From NCBI RefSeq assembly GCF_014641075.1, contig NZ_BMHP01000009.1, positions 1 to 64,000 of the forward strand: a DNA stretch of 64,000 bases, read 5' to 3'. The DNA is from Paenibacillus nasutitermitis (GTDB lineage Bacteria > Bacillota > Bacilli > Paenibacillales > Paenibacillaceae). This document shows, in pieces, positions 24,852 through 33,843 of this stretch. The notes under the pieces are model-generated. The model was given only the letters and a program-made list of their open reading frames with translations. It did not search any database and was not told where the DNA came from. Each line of letters begins with the position of its first letter. Position 1 is the first letter of the stretch. A program made the position numbers and the translations under genes.

Positions 24852-26630
24852 GTGAAATTACGCAGGTTGAGTGTTATGTTAATTCTGGCGCTTTGTTTAA
24901 CGTTAGTACCTGTAACGGTATTTGCCGCTTCAGCGGCGGTTACGCTGAATCCCGTCACTTCCGTAGAACAAGGCAAATCCGTTACCGTTTCGGGAACCTC
25001 CACGTTAAATGAAGTGATTATTCAGATACTGCGTCCGGATCAAGCCGGAACGGTATTCTACGATATTACGAAGGTTGTAGACGGAACATTTTCAAGTACG
25101 TTCACCTTTCCGCGTACAGAGCCTGCCGGGACCTATAAGGTAGCCGCAGGTCAGGGCAATCAAGTGGATACCAAGGATCTTGTTGTTACCGCGGCCGTAA
25201 TACCGCCGGGTCCTACGGAACCCGAGATTCCGGGCACCATTACGCCACCCGTAACGCCGCCGGTTACGCCACCGGTAGTTAATCCACCTGGACCCGTCAT
25301 CATTGGTCCCGTTGGTCCGCAAGCACCCGTCGAGACAGGTAAGCCCGTAACCCCGCCGCAAACGAAAGCGCCGGTTGTTACGGTGGACCCGAGCAAATTT
25401 GTGGTGAGCCAAACGACAGGAGCCGATGGCCGGATAACGAACATCGTTACGGTAGACGATGCGGCGCTTGCTGCAGCTTTGGCCAAAGCGGCAGGTCAGG
25501 ATAACCAGGGCGACGCACCCATCATCTCGGTTTCCTTCAACAACAAGCCGGGAGAGAGCGTCAAATTCAACCTGTCAGCTTCGGTGCTTGCTGCTGCAGC
25601 GAAAGCAGCCCCTGACATCATCATTTCGCTCCAATCGAATGATGGGGAATATTCATTGCCTGTTCGCCTGATCGATTTGGCTGCACTCGCGCAAAAGCTG
25701 GGTGCTGCCCAAGCCGACATCAGCATTCAGGTCTTAATCGCTACGGCCAATGCCGACATCAATGCCCGAATTAAAGCCAGCGCACAAGGTATTTCTGCTT
25801 CCCAGATCGGAAGCGCTATGGAATATTTTGTGTTTGCCGAAGGAAATGGCCAAACGTTCGAAATCAATAGCTTTGGGACCACTTATGTAGAACGATCCAT
25901 TATAGCCGCTATTCCGGATGGAGCAACATCGACAGTCGTTCTCTATGATCCAGCTACAGGTGAATTTTCATTTGTTCCCGCCCTGTTTGTTAAACAAGCG
26001 GACGGCACCTACAAGATTACCTTCAAGCGTAACGGGAATAGTATCTACACCGTGCTTTCCGCTCCAAAAACATTCGCGGACGTTGAGAAGCATTGGGCTA
26101 AAGCAGACATTGAGCTGCTCGCCTCCAAGCTGGTCGTTAATGGGGTTACCAATACAACGTTTGTGCCTAACAAGGATATTACACGTGCAGAATTCGCTGC
26201 GCTGCTGGTCCGCTCCTTGGGCTTAACAGCGGATGCCGCTGCAGTCTCCTTTAAGGACGTGAAATCAACCGATTGGTTTGCAGGTTCGGTAGGAGCGGCT
26301 GTGAAAGCGAAGCTGGTTGAAGGCTTCATCGATAACAGCTTCAAGCCGAATGCTCCGATTACGCGCGAGCAAATGGCGGTTATGGTGGCAAGAGCCATCA
26401 GCGCTGCAGGCAAGCAAATGGAAACATCGTCATCCAGCGCTGCCTTGTCTGTATTCAAGGATCAGGCATCGATCAGCAGCTGGGCGAAATCGGCTGTGTC
26501 TCAAGCCGTTGAAGCCCAAATTATTAACGGTGTAACGGACAAGACTTTTGTTCCTGCAGCGAATGCCAGCCGCGCTCAAGCGACGGTTATGCTCAAACGA
26601 TTGCTGCAGTTTGCAGATTTCATCAACTAA
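24852..26630 (+). CDS. SLH-domain cell-wall-anchored protein
   Basis: A 592-residue surface protein. The signal peptide (residues 1-28) ends at VFAASA. An Ig-like N-domain (about 29-110) is followed by a Pro/Gly-rich hinge (about 118-180, PPVTPP repeats), a middle domain of about 230 residues, and three S-layer homology domains at the C-terminus (FADVEKHWAKADIELLASK; FKDVKSTDWFAGSVGAAVK; the third starts VFKDQASISSWAKSAV). SLH repeats bind pyruvylated secondary wall polymer. GTG 24852 is chosen because AGGA lies 8 bases upstream and it gives a compact signal peptide. It follows the previous gene by 56 bases with no terminator, so the two are likely coexpressed. Confidence 0.85.
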   Translation: MKLRRLSVMLILALCLTLVPVTVFAASAAVTLNPVTSVEQGKSVTVSGTSTLNEVIIQILRPDQAGTVFYDITKVVDGTFSSTFTFPRTEPAGTYKVAAGQGNQVDTKDLVVTAAVIPPGPTEPEIPGTITPPVTPPVTPPVVNPPGPVIIGPVGPQAPVETGKPVTPPQTKAPVVTVDPSKFVVSQTTGADGRITNIVTVDDAALAAALAKAAGQDNQGDAPIISVSFNNKPGESVKFNLSASVLAAAAKAAPDIIISLQSNDGEYSLPVRLIDLAALAQKLGAAQADISIQVLIATANADINARIKASAQGISASQIGSAMEYFVFAEGNGQTFEINSFGTTYVERSIIAAIPDGATSTVVLYDPATGEFSFVPALFVKQADGTYKITFKRNGNSIYTVLSAPKTFADVEKHWAKADIELLASKLVVNGVTNTTFVPNKDITRAEFAALLVRSLGLTADAAAVSFKDVKSTDWFAGSVGAAVKAKLVEGFIDNSFKPNAPITREQMAVMVARAISAAGKQMETSSSSAALSVFKDQASISSWAKSAVSQAVEAQIINGVTDKTFVPAANASRAQATVMLKRLLQFADFIN

Positions 26631-26644
26631 ATCTATTCATGTAT

Positions 26645-26684
26645 AAAAAAGAGCTGTAGGCAAGCGATGCCTTCAGCTCTTTTT
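26645..26684 (+). terminator. Intrinsic terminator of the surface-protein operon
   Basis: AAAAAGAGCTG pairs with CAGCTCTTTTT with an inner GGC/GCC helix; T-run at the end. Confidence 0.85.
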
Positions 26685-26831
26685 GTTGCCGTCTGTTTGC
26701 GTTGACAGACCTTAAGCTCCGGTGGTACCATCGATCTAAAGTCTTTATTCCGGTTATGGACGAGCCTTATTGGCCGTCTTCTGGGGCGGATTCTGTTCCT
26801 TTTGCTGCCTGTTGTCTGACATTAGATAAGC

Positions 26832-26858
26832 AAAGCTCTTCGTTGAAGAGCTTTTTTT
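26832..26858 (+). terminator. Second intrinsic terminator upstream of the MATE gene
   Basis: AAAGCTCTTC (26832-26841) and GAAGAGCTTT (26845-26854) form a 10-base stem with loop GTT, followed by seven T. No gene lies between 26690 and 26830, so it ends either a small RNA or a leader; a leader attenuator for the MATE gene is possible because it sits 27 bases before its start. Confidence 0.7.
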
Positions 26859-26884
26859 GAAATCCAAAAAAAGAATGTGATGAT

Positions 26885-28276
26885 GTGAATCAGGCAAAAC
26901 TGCGTGTCAGGACGCAAAGCTTTCTTGACAGGCATCTATCCGGAGAATCTATCGATTACCGTCAAATTATCGCCCTTTTTTTCCCGATTCTGATCGATCA
27001 GGCCTTCATCGTTTCTCTCAGTCTGATGAACACCGCGATGATCAGCTCCTCGGGTGTGGCGGCGATCAGCGCGGTTAATATGATCGATTCGCTTAATATT
27101 TTTCTAATCAGCGTTTTTGTCGCCGTGTCGACCGGGGGAACGGTGGTGGTTGCGCAATATAAGGGAAACGGCAATGATTTGATGGTTTCCAAAGCTGCGG
27201 CCAGTTCCGTCACCTCGGTTTCCTTGCTGGCCTTGTGCATCAGTCTGTTTATTATTATCTTTCATCAACCGGCGTTGACGATTTTGTTCGGAGGAGCTTC
27301 TTCGGATGTATTTGCCAATGCCAAAATTTATCTGGTCGGCAGCAGCATTTCCTACGTGGGGATTGCTGTCGTGGAGGCGGTTTGCGGCGCGCTCAGGGGG
27401 ATCGGGAAGACGAGGGCCTCGCTTGCATTGTCGCTGTTCATGAACTTTTCTTATGTGCTCCTGAACCTGCTGCTGATCAATGGTTTTCATATGGGTGTCC
27501 ATGGCATGGTTATCGCAGTGAATGTTTCGAGATATTTGGCTGCGGCCTGCGCGATTATTTTCCTGGTGCGAATGGATACCAACCTGCATGTTCAAATCCG
27601 GGATATGTTTCGCCTTCAAGCGGGCATGCTCAAAAGGATCCTGTTTGTCGGACTTCCTTTTGCAACGGAGCAGATGTTTTTTAATGGGGGGAAAATTATA
27701 ACCCAGACGTTCATCGTCAGCCTGGGTACTTACGCCATCGCGACCAATGCCATCAGCGCTTCCTTCGCCGGCTTGTCCCAAATTCCCGCCAGCGCGTTGT
27801 CCATTACGCTCATTACGGTGGTCGGTCAATGTATGGGGAGGCGAAATATTGAGGATGCCCGGAAATTTACAAAGTCGTTTCTCTGGCTGGCCTCCTTTTC
27901 TTTTGTGATTATGGGATTGATCATTCTCCCGTTGTTTGGCCCGCTTGTCAGTCTGTTCCATCCTCCTGAGGAGATTGTGGATGATATATTCACGATTGTC
28001 CTGATTAATTTAATTGCGCAAGTCCCGCTCTGGGCGATCAGCTTTATTATGCCATCCGCGCTGCGGGCGGCGGGCGACTCGAAATTCACATCTGCCACGG
28101 CCATGCTCTCGATGTGGCTGTTTCGGATCGTGCTTGGTTATATTTTGGGCATCGTGCTGCATTTCGGCATTATCGGCGTCTGGTTGGCAATGAACTGTGA
28201 ATGGGGCGTGCGCGGCGCGATTTTCCTCTGGAGGTTTACAGGGAAGAAATGGTACCGGCACCGTTTGATTGATTGA
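26885..28276 (+). CDS. MATE-family efflux transporter
   Basis: A 463-residue membrane exporter with 12 predicted segments, two MatE repeats (IALFFPILIDQAFIVSLSLMN and ILFVGLPFATEQMFFNGGK regions). MATE pumps expel drugs or metabolites using Na+ or H+ gradients. The start is GTG 26885; the ribosome site is weak. The last eight bases overlap the open frame of the MFS gene, so the two exporters may be cotranscribed. Confidence 0.9.
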   Translation: MNQAKLRVRTQSFLDRHLSGESIDYRQIIALFFPILIDQAFIVSLSLMNTAMISSSGVAAISAVNMIDSLNIFLISVFVAVSTGGTVVVAQYKGNGNDLMVSKAAASSVTSVSLLALCISLFIIIFHQPALTILFGGASSDVFANAKIYLVGSSISYVGIAVVEAVCGALRGIGKTRASLALSLFMNFSYVLLNLLLINGFHMGVHGMVIAVNVSRYLAAACAIIFLVRMDTNLHVQIRDMFRLQAGMLKRILFVGLPFATEQMFFNGGKIITQTFIVSLGTYAIATNAISASFAGLSQIPASALSITLITVVGQCMGRRNIEDARKFTKSFLWLASFSFVIMGLIILPLFGPLVSLFHPPEEIVDDIFTIVLINLIAQVPLWAISFIMPSALRAAGDSKFTSATAMLSMWLFRIVLGYILGIVLHFGIIGVWLAMNCEWGVRGAIFLWRFTGKKWYRHRLID

Positions 28277-28331
28277 GCGTACGGTCATGGCAAGGATCAC
28301 CGCTTGTTATACTTGCTCGTCAAGGTTAACA

Positions 28332-29573
28332 ATGTGTAAAAGCAGAAATGAGAACAATAACCAAGGCAAGGAGAGTGCAGCAGGTTTGTCATCAGGTGTT
28401 ATCGCTTCAGAGTCCCTTGCTTTCCGTCATCGTCTGAATACGTTGCTGCTGGTCGTCGTCGTTGCTGGAATGAGCCAGGGACTGCTGCTGCCGCTGTTGT
28501 CCATCATGCTGGAAGACTCCGGTGTCTCATCGGATAGGAACGGTATAAATTCAGCAGCCATGTATATCGGAATTTTCTGCACGATGTTCTTTGTGGAGAA
28601 GCCGGTTATGCGTTTTGGTTACAAGAAAGTCATTTTAGCTGGCATGATACTGGTCACCTGTGCGAATATCCTGTTCCCGTTCACCCATTCGCTGACCGTC
28701 TGGTTCGTGTTGCGGCTGCTGGTTGGCGTAGGCGACAGCGCGCTCCATTATTCAACCCAGCTATGGATTGTGAGTTCCAGCCCTGCAAACAGGCGGGGAA
28801 AATATATCTCTTTGTACGGCATGTCATATGGACTTGGCTTCAGTCTGGGGCCGCTTGGCATTAATCTGCTCCCGTTTGGGAGGGCAGTCCCGTTCCTTGT
28901 ATCCGGTCTGTTCTTCTTTATTGTGCTGCTGCTTGTCGTGAGGATGAAGAACGAGATCCCCGAACGGCCTGCGAAAGGAGCTGCGGATCAGAACCGGTTC
29001 GTGACCACCTATCGCCTCGCGTGGTTCGTGCTCATACCCGGTCTTCTGTATGGATTAATGGAAGCATCCATGAACAGCAGCTTCCCGCTGTATGGCCTGC
29101 GGATTGATTTGGATCAGCATTGGATATCCCTCCTGTTAATGGCATTCGGCGCAGGGGGCCTGATTCTCCAACTGCCGCTTGGTCTATGGAGCGACCGGAT
29201 TGGGCGAAAGCCGGTATTGATAGGCTGCGCAGCAGTAGGCTCATTAGCATTCTTCGTCATACCTGCCGCAGGAAGCAACGTTCTGCTCCTGTTCCTCTTA
29301 TTCGCGATAGCCGGCGGGGTCATCGGATCATTCTATTCCCTTGGCCTTGCGTATGCGGCGGATATTTTGCCCCGGGCCATATTGCCTGCGGCCAATGTCG
29401 TGGCCTCCATTCATTTTAGCGTGGGGAGCATCCTGGGCCCGACTCTCGGCGGTTACGGTATGCGTTATGTATCTGTCCACAGCATCTTTCTATTCCTGGG
29501 CGCCGCGTTTCTTGGTTTTGCTTTGCTGGGTTTTGGATTTCGTCCGAAAAACAAAGCAGAATCGCCGGTTTAG
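28332..29573 (+). CDS. MFS transporter (drug/metabolite exporter type)
   Basis: A 413-residue major facilitator with 12 membrane segments. The loop 2-3 motif is degenerate (VEKPVMRFGYKKVILAG) and the matching motif in the second half is clear (LGLWSDRIGRKPVLIG). ATG 28332 is preceded by CAAGG at 7 bases; the open frame extends back to 28269 and a TTG at about 28385 is also possible, so the N-terminus is uncertain. It follows the MATE gene closely, forming a two-exporter block. Confidence 0.85.
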   Translation: MCKSRNENNNQGKESAAGLSSGVIASESLAFRHRLNTLLLVVVVAGMSQGLLLPLLSIMLEDSGVSSDRNGINSAAMYIGIFCTMFFVEKPVMRFGYKKVILAGMILVTCANILFPFTHSLTVWFVLRLLVGVGDSALHYSTQLWIVSSSPANRRGKYISLYGMSYGLGFSLGPLGINLLPFGRAVPFLVSGLFFFIVLLLVVRMKNEIPERPAKGAADQNRFVTTYRLAWFVLIPGLLYGLMEASMNSSFPLYGLRIDLDQHWISLLLMAFGAGGLILQLPLGLWSDRIGRKPVLIGCAAVGSLAFFVIPAAGSNVLLLFLLFAIAGGVIGSFYSLGLAYAADILPRAILPAANVVASIHFSVGSILGPTLGGYGMRYVSVHSIFLFLGAAFLGFALLGFGFRPKNKAESPV

Positions 29574-29737
29574 CTTATAAGCCGGAATTAAAATTTTTTT
29601 TGCGGCGATGTCGATTTTGTCGTCCTTCGTTCGTCGTCTATGTAGAGGCCCGGATAGTCGAGTGAAAATAGGGATCCGGACCATCATCTTATCCCTTATC
29701 CCTTCATGATGGCTGCAGCAGCAAAGGAGGCAGAACG

Positions 29738-30550
29738 ATGTACGACGTACATTCCAAGGACGGCACCAGGATCGTCTATGATAAAGTTGGCCAGGGGCCG
29801 GCGCTCATACTGGTAGCGGGTGCGTTTAGCTACAGAAAATTTCCGGGGCAGGTGGAGCTGGCAGGCCGGTTGTCAGAGCAGTTTACGGTCTACAATTACG
29901 ACCGCCGCGGCCGCGGCGATAGCTCGGACGCGCTCTCTTATGAGACAGCGCGCGAGATCGAGGACCTTCAGGCCATGATTGAGGAAACGGGCGGCTCCGC
30001 CTATGTGTGGGGCTTGTCATCCGGAGCGGCTCTTGCCCTGCTTGCAGCAGCGGGGGGAGCGGGCATTGCAAAATTGGCCCTGCATGAACCTCCCTTTGTG
30101 GTTGAGGCTGTGGACCGCAAGCCGCCGGAGAATTTCGTCATGCATGTCACGGAGCTTATCGCCGCCAACCGCCGGGCCGAGGCCATCAAATACTTTATGA
30201 CCAAGGGCATGGGGGCGCCTTCATTTGTTGTCAGCCTGATGCGGATGATGCCCGGTGTGTGGTCCAGGCTCATGGCCGTTGCCCACACGCTCCCCTATGA
30301 TGCAGCGTTATTGGATGGATTTATGGATGGAAAGCCGCTGTCTTCCGACATGTGGACGTCCGTCACGATGCCAACGCTGGTGCTCGAAGGCACGGAGAGC
30401 CCGTCAGGGCTGCGTCATGGTGCAGAGGCGCTTGCGAAGGTTCTCCCCCATGCGCAGCTGCTGAGTAAAAAGGGACTCGGCCATACCAAAAAGCTCGATA
30501 CGAAGCTTATTTCTTCTGAGCTAACAGCATTCTTTATGGGCAATCGCTAG
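29738..30550 (+). CDS. Alpha/beta hydrolase
   Basis: A 270-residue cytosolic hydrolase. The fold is clear: strand and oxyanion loop LILVAGAFSYRKFPG, turn YNYDRRGRGDSS, nucleophile elbow WGLSSGAALAL (Ser about 95), a late LVLEGTES strand and the catalytic His in KGLGHTKKLD. The elbow is GLSSG. Substrate is unknown; relatives are often annotated as esterase or haloperoxidase-like. AAAGGAGG precedes the ATG. It is followed by a 110-base gap and the DUF1801 gene. Confidence 0.88.
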   Translation: MYDVHSKDGTRIVYDKVGQGPALILVAGAFSYRKFPGQVELAGRLSEQFTVYNYDRRGRGDSSDALSYETAREIEDLQAMIEETGGSAYVWGLSSGAALALLAAAGGAGIAKLALHEPPFVVEAVDRKPPENFVMHVTELIAANRRAEAIKYFMTKGMGAPSFVVSLMRMMPGVWSRLMAVAHTLPYDAALLDGFMDGKPLSSDMWTSVTMPTLVLEGTESPSGLRHGAEALAKVLPHAQLLSKKGLGHTKKLDTKLISSELTAFFMGNR

Positions 30551-30659
30551 CGGAAATCCAATTCGCCGGCTTGCGTCCGATCCTTGCGGGCCGTCTCTTC
30601 GGCAGCTGCAAGCAAGTCTTTTTTATTAACCATTACATAACTAAAGGAGAGTATGCATA

Positions 30660-31001
30660 ATGAATCAGGAAATCACCGACTTTATTGAAGCCTTAAAGGA
30701 ACCCTGGCAGGGAGAGCTTGCCGCAAGTCTGCGCGGGGTTGTCCATCAGGCTGTACCGGATGTGCAGGAACGCATGCAGTATAAGAAGCCCCATTTTTTG
30801 AAAAACGGCAAATACGCCGCGGTCATCTCGACTTCGAAGGATGCGGTCAGCTTTACAATCTTTCATGCCGCCGGGCTGGAGCTTCCGGAAGGCATGTTTG
30901 ACGGTCCCGAGGAAAGAAAAACACTGAAGCTGCGCAAAGGGGATACGATGGATGCCGGACAGTTGGGGACATGGCTGAGCCAGGCTTCAAGCGCCCTTTA
31001 A
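30660..31001 (+). CDS. DUF1801 (YdhG-like) protein
   Basis: A 113-residue small cytosolic protein of the DUF1801 family, recognised by LRGVVHQAVPDVQERMQYKKPHF in its N-terminal half, the family's most conserved patch. It is slightly shorter than most members. The function of this family is not established; some relatives have been linked to iron or metal handling, without proof. AAAGGAGAG stands before ATG. The stop lies 44 bases before the next gene, suggesting cotranscription. Confidence 0.8.
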   Translation: MNQEITDFIEALKEPWQGELAASLRGVVHQAVPDVQERMQYKKPHFLKNGKYAAVISTSKDAVSFTIFHAAGLELPEGMFDGPEERKTLKLRKGDTMDAGQLGTWLSQASSAL

Positions 31002-31045
31002 GTGCAATGGACATCCAATCTGTTTCAAACGGAGGGCACATTCGG

Positions 31046-31660
31046 ATGCATATTTATCAATTCAAACCGGGTCTGCAGGGAGCCGGTCGTACGGCGGAGT
31101 TCCTGAGGGAGAATTACGTGGGAATGGATTGGCCGGGCATCGGAAATGCGGAGAATATGAGCGGGGAACATATCCTGCATCTTCTGGGACAGATGGATCT
31201 GAATCAAGCGGAGGAGCATACGCAGCTCATCCGATTCGAAGAGATTATGATGTTCTGCCATCAGATGAAGGACGGGGATTATCTGCTCATGATGGATGAA
31301 GACCGGGTCCACCTGGGTGATCTGGGGGACTATTATTACCTTCATCCTGCCGGCACAGAGGAGACAAGCTTGCATCACCGGCGCGGCGTTACCTGGTTGA
31401 AGAGCTTTGAGCGGGAGGAGCTGAACAAGGAGCTTCAGCAATTTCTGCTTAGACCGGATACGATATCGCGGTTTGACAGGCCATTTTCACAGGAGCAGTT
31501 CGAAGGCTGGGCAACCAAATCCGAGGAAGAAACCGGGCGGGTACACGTCGATACCCAAACGATTCAGCGGGCCATCGAAGTCCTGCAGGAAGCGATGCAA
31601 AGCGACGATGCCGACCGCCGGGTGCGGGCGGCGATCGCCATTTTGCAATATGCCAAATGA
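31046..31660 (+). CDS. Uncharacterised protein, possible EVE/Mrr-N-like domain
   Basis: A 204-residue protein I cannot name with confidence. The N-terminus reads MHIYQFKPGLQG, then NYVGMDWPGIGNAENMS, GDYLLMMDEDRVHLGDLGDY and RRGVTWLKSF. That layout (a WPGIG turn, a GDYxLxxD strand, GDYYY, then a conserved W) resembles the N-terminal DNA-reading modules of Mrr/McrB-like and EVE-domain proteins. The C-terminal 60 residues are helical. No nuclease motif (D-ExK) is seen, so it is not a complete restriction enzyme. ATG 31046 follows GGAGGG; the longer frame overlaps the DUF1801 gene. The assignment is inference. Confidence 0.55.
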   Translation: MHIYQFKPGLQGAGRTAEFLRENYVGMDWPGIGNAENMSGEHILHLLGQMDLNQAEEHTQLIRFEEIMMFCHQMKDGDYLLMMDEDRVHLGDLGDYYYLHPAGTEETSLHHRRGVTWLKSFEREELNKELQQFLLRPDTISRFDRPFSQEQFEGWATKSEEETGRVHVDTQTIQRAIEVLQEAMQSDDADRRVRAAIAILQYAK

Positions 31661-31790
31661 TGATTCATCCATTGATGTACGGACGGAGTGAAATCATAAT
31701 ATCAAGCGGCATGCGGTCGCTGACCCGTCATGCAACTGCCGCACAGTGAGGGCCAGGGGGCCGTACCCGGTGCTGGAACCCGGAAATGAA

Positions 31791-31825
31791 AAAGGTGACT
31801 TCATTTACGAGCTGAAGTCACCTTT
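31791..31825. terminator. Bidirectional terminator between converging genes
   Basis: AAAGGTGACTTCA (31791-31803) and TGAAGTCACCTTT (31813-31825) form a 13-base perfect stem with a 9-base loop, between the plus-strand gene ending at 31660 and the minus-strand gene ending at 31900. Confidence 0.8.
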
Positions 31826-31899
31826 GTTATGTGTATCGGCGGCGATTCGGACGTGAACGGATCCGCCGTTTCGGTGGGGCTTTGGCGGCAATGGGTCAA

Positions 31900-32652
31900 T
31901 CAGCCGTAAGGCCCGCGCGGATGTTCGCCAAGCAGTCTGCGCTGCCGCGGATTGGCCGCCTCGTAAACCTGGTCGGGCAGCTTGTAATTCAGGAAAGGGT
32001 AGAAACGCTGCGACACCCAGCGGCGTCCATAGGTGATTTGCTGCACGACGCGCGGCTGCTCATGTTCATTCCTTGCGCCGCGATGCCAGGTCTGGCCGCT
32101 GAAAATAATGAGATCGCCGGCTTTGCCGGTGCAGGAAACCGGACCTTGCCCTTTATAATCCGGCACGCCATCGACAAGCTGGGGGTGTTGACCGCTTCGA
32201 TGGGAACCGGGAACGACCTGAGTCGGGCCTTTCGTTTCGTCGACATCGACCAGGTAGTAATTGCACGTGAATTTGAAGACGGGCATGCGGATGGCGGGGT
32301 CGAGCTCGCTGCCTTCGGGAATCGGGAAGAACAAATCCTCATCCACATGCCAGGTGTCTATGCCCGCGCCCTTGGGGTTGCGGACAGCATTAACAGCCAC
32401 GACATGACAATTTGCTCCGAGCACCGCCTCGGCGAATTCGATAACGCCGTCCTTATCCATTAAGTCGAGAAACATATTGCCGCGCTCGAACATTTTAACC
32501 CGAACGATTCCACCATAACCGTCATCCGGTTCCTCGAATGCGCCTTCCACAGCCGCCCGCAGCGTATGAACCTCTTCCGGGCTTAGAACCTGGGGGATTT
32601 TGACGAAGCCGTCACGGTAGAAGGCTTCCAAATACCCGTCGTATTTACCCAT
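31900..32652 (-). CDS. Phytanoyl-CoA dioxygenase (PhyH)-family oxygenase
   Basis: A 250-residue Fe(II)/2-oxoglutarate-dependent oxygenase. The iron triad is visible: His102 and Asp104 in TWHVDED, and His190 in QTWHRGARN; Arg201 nearby can bind 2-oxoglutarate. The family hydroxylates diverse small molecules, including acyl-CoA and ectoine-like compounds; substrate here is unknown. It is transcribed away from an AraC regulator at 32815, sharing a 160-base promoter region, so that regulator probably controls it. Confidence 0.88.
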   Translation of the reverse strand: MGKYDGYLEAFYRDGFVKIPQVLSPEEVHTLRAAVEGAFEEPDDGYGGIVRVKMFERGNMFLDLMDKDGVIEFAEAVLGANCHVVAVNAVRNPKGAGIDTWHVDEDLFFPIPEGSELDPAIRMPVFKFTCNYYLVDVDETKGPTQVVPGSHRSGQHPQLVDGVPDYKGQGPVSCTGKAGDLIIFSGQTWHRGARNEHEQPRVVQQITYGRRWVSQRFYPFLNYKLPDQVYEAANPRQRRLLGEHPRGPYG

Positions 32653-32814
32653 TTTTCATCCCGTCCCCTTGTCATCAATGATAGAATACAAGTAATCCAC
32701 GACAAAATATTATCATGATCGGGCGAACCTTGTATTTCGGATAATCAGCGGGAATTTATCATTTTCAACGGTAAATTAACCAGGATGCCTGATGAGAACG
32801 GGAAGGGGAGCGGA

Positions 32815-33690
32815 ATGCCCAGACTTTCCACAATGACGCCGTTTATTTATGCGGGTCATTATTATTTGTTTCCCAAAGAGAGAAATGCCGGAGAAAGGGA
32901 CCGCACCGGGTATTGCTACGCCTTCCATTATATAGCCGAGGGGCGCGGCGTTATCACGATCGCAGGCAAGCCTTATCCCGTGCGCAAAGGCGATTTCATC
33001 CGCATTCCGCCTCTTGAGCTCCATACGTTCGACACGCAGGAGCCGCATTTGTTCGTCACCTACAATATTTATTGCGATTTGTGGAATCCGGCACCGGGCA
33101 AGGACAATCCGCTGGTTACTTATCATCAGGTGGATCCGGGGCAATTGGTCCGCATGCTTCCATGTCCCGAGCTTGACGAGATGCCGGTCGTCCTGCCGCT
33201 CCGGCATCACCCCATGCTCTCTGAAATGTTCGTGCGGACTTATGACCTTTATGCGGCCGGGCAATCAGAGGGGATTAAGCTTGCAGGGCTCTATCTGCAA
33301 GCGCTGCTCCTGGAGCTGAGCCTTCTTCCGAAGCAGACCTCCTTCGATCCGAGAATCGCCAGTTTGTCGGAACGGCTGGAGAAGGGGGACCCGGACCTGC
33401 AGGTGGCTTCGGTAGCCGATTGGGCGGCGGACTGTGGTCTGCGCAATACGCAGTTTAGCACCCTGTTCAAACGGATGACGGGCATGGCGCCACAAGCCTA
33501 TAAAACGCGGATGAAGATGAGAAAGGCGGCAGCGGCTCTGATCGAAAGCACGAGATCCATTTCCGATATCGCCGCTTCCCATGGATATTCGACTATCCAT
33601 CACTTCTCCAGGCAGTTCAGCGCCTATTACGGTGTGTCTCCCTCCGCTTACCGGGGGCGTTATATCCGAAAGGAGATGGCCCCCGATTAG
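32815..33690 (+). CDS. AraC-family transcriptional regulator (cupin sensor)
   Basis: A 291-residue activator. The N-terminal cupin (about 15-100: FHYIAEGRGVITIAGKPYPV, KGDFIRIPPLELHTF) binds a ligand. Residues of about 190-285 hold the two helix-turn-helix units, ending HGYSTIHHFSRQFSAYYGVS and PSAYRGRY. ATG 32815 is preferred because AAGGGGAG lies 5 bases before it; an ATG ten codons earlier is possible. It diverges from the PhyH-type oxygenase gene and is its likely regulator. Confidence 0.87.
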   Translation: MPRLSTMTPFIYAGHYYLFPKERNAGERDRTGYCYAFHYIAEGRGVITIAGKPYPVRKGDFIRIPPLELHTFDTQEPHLFVTYNIYCDLWNPAPGKDNPLVTYHQVDPGQLVRMLPCPELDEMPVVLPLRHHPMLSEMFVRTYDLYAAGQSEGIKLAGLYLQALLLELSLLPKQTSFDPRIASLSERLEKGDPDLQVASVADWAADCGLRNTQFSTLFKRMTGMAPQAYKTRMKMRKAAAALIESTRSISDIAASHGYSTIHHFSRQFSAYYGVSPSAYRGRYIRKEMAPD

Positions 33691-33843
33691 CATCTGTGTC
33701 TAACCCTGCGATCATTAGGATCATGAATAATCCACCTTATTAATGATTCAACCGCTTAAAGGCAAGCAGCTTTTCTGGCCATGCGTCGAATATAGTCCCT
33801 TCTGCCGGGCTATAATGACGATCCTCTCCAGGGGACAACCGAT

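Noticed and set aside
26721..26729. T-box motif GGTGGTACC
   Set aside because: Only a nine-base match. No stem I or specifier loop fits between the previous terminator (26684) and this point, and the downstream terminator is about 100 bases away with no antiterminator pairing.
27104..27961. Minus-strand 285-codon frame opposite the MATE gene
   Set aside because: Low-complexity translation rich in Arg, Gln and His, complementary to membrane codons; no ribosome site.
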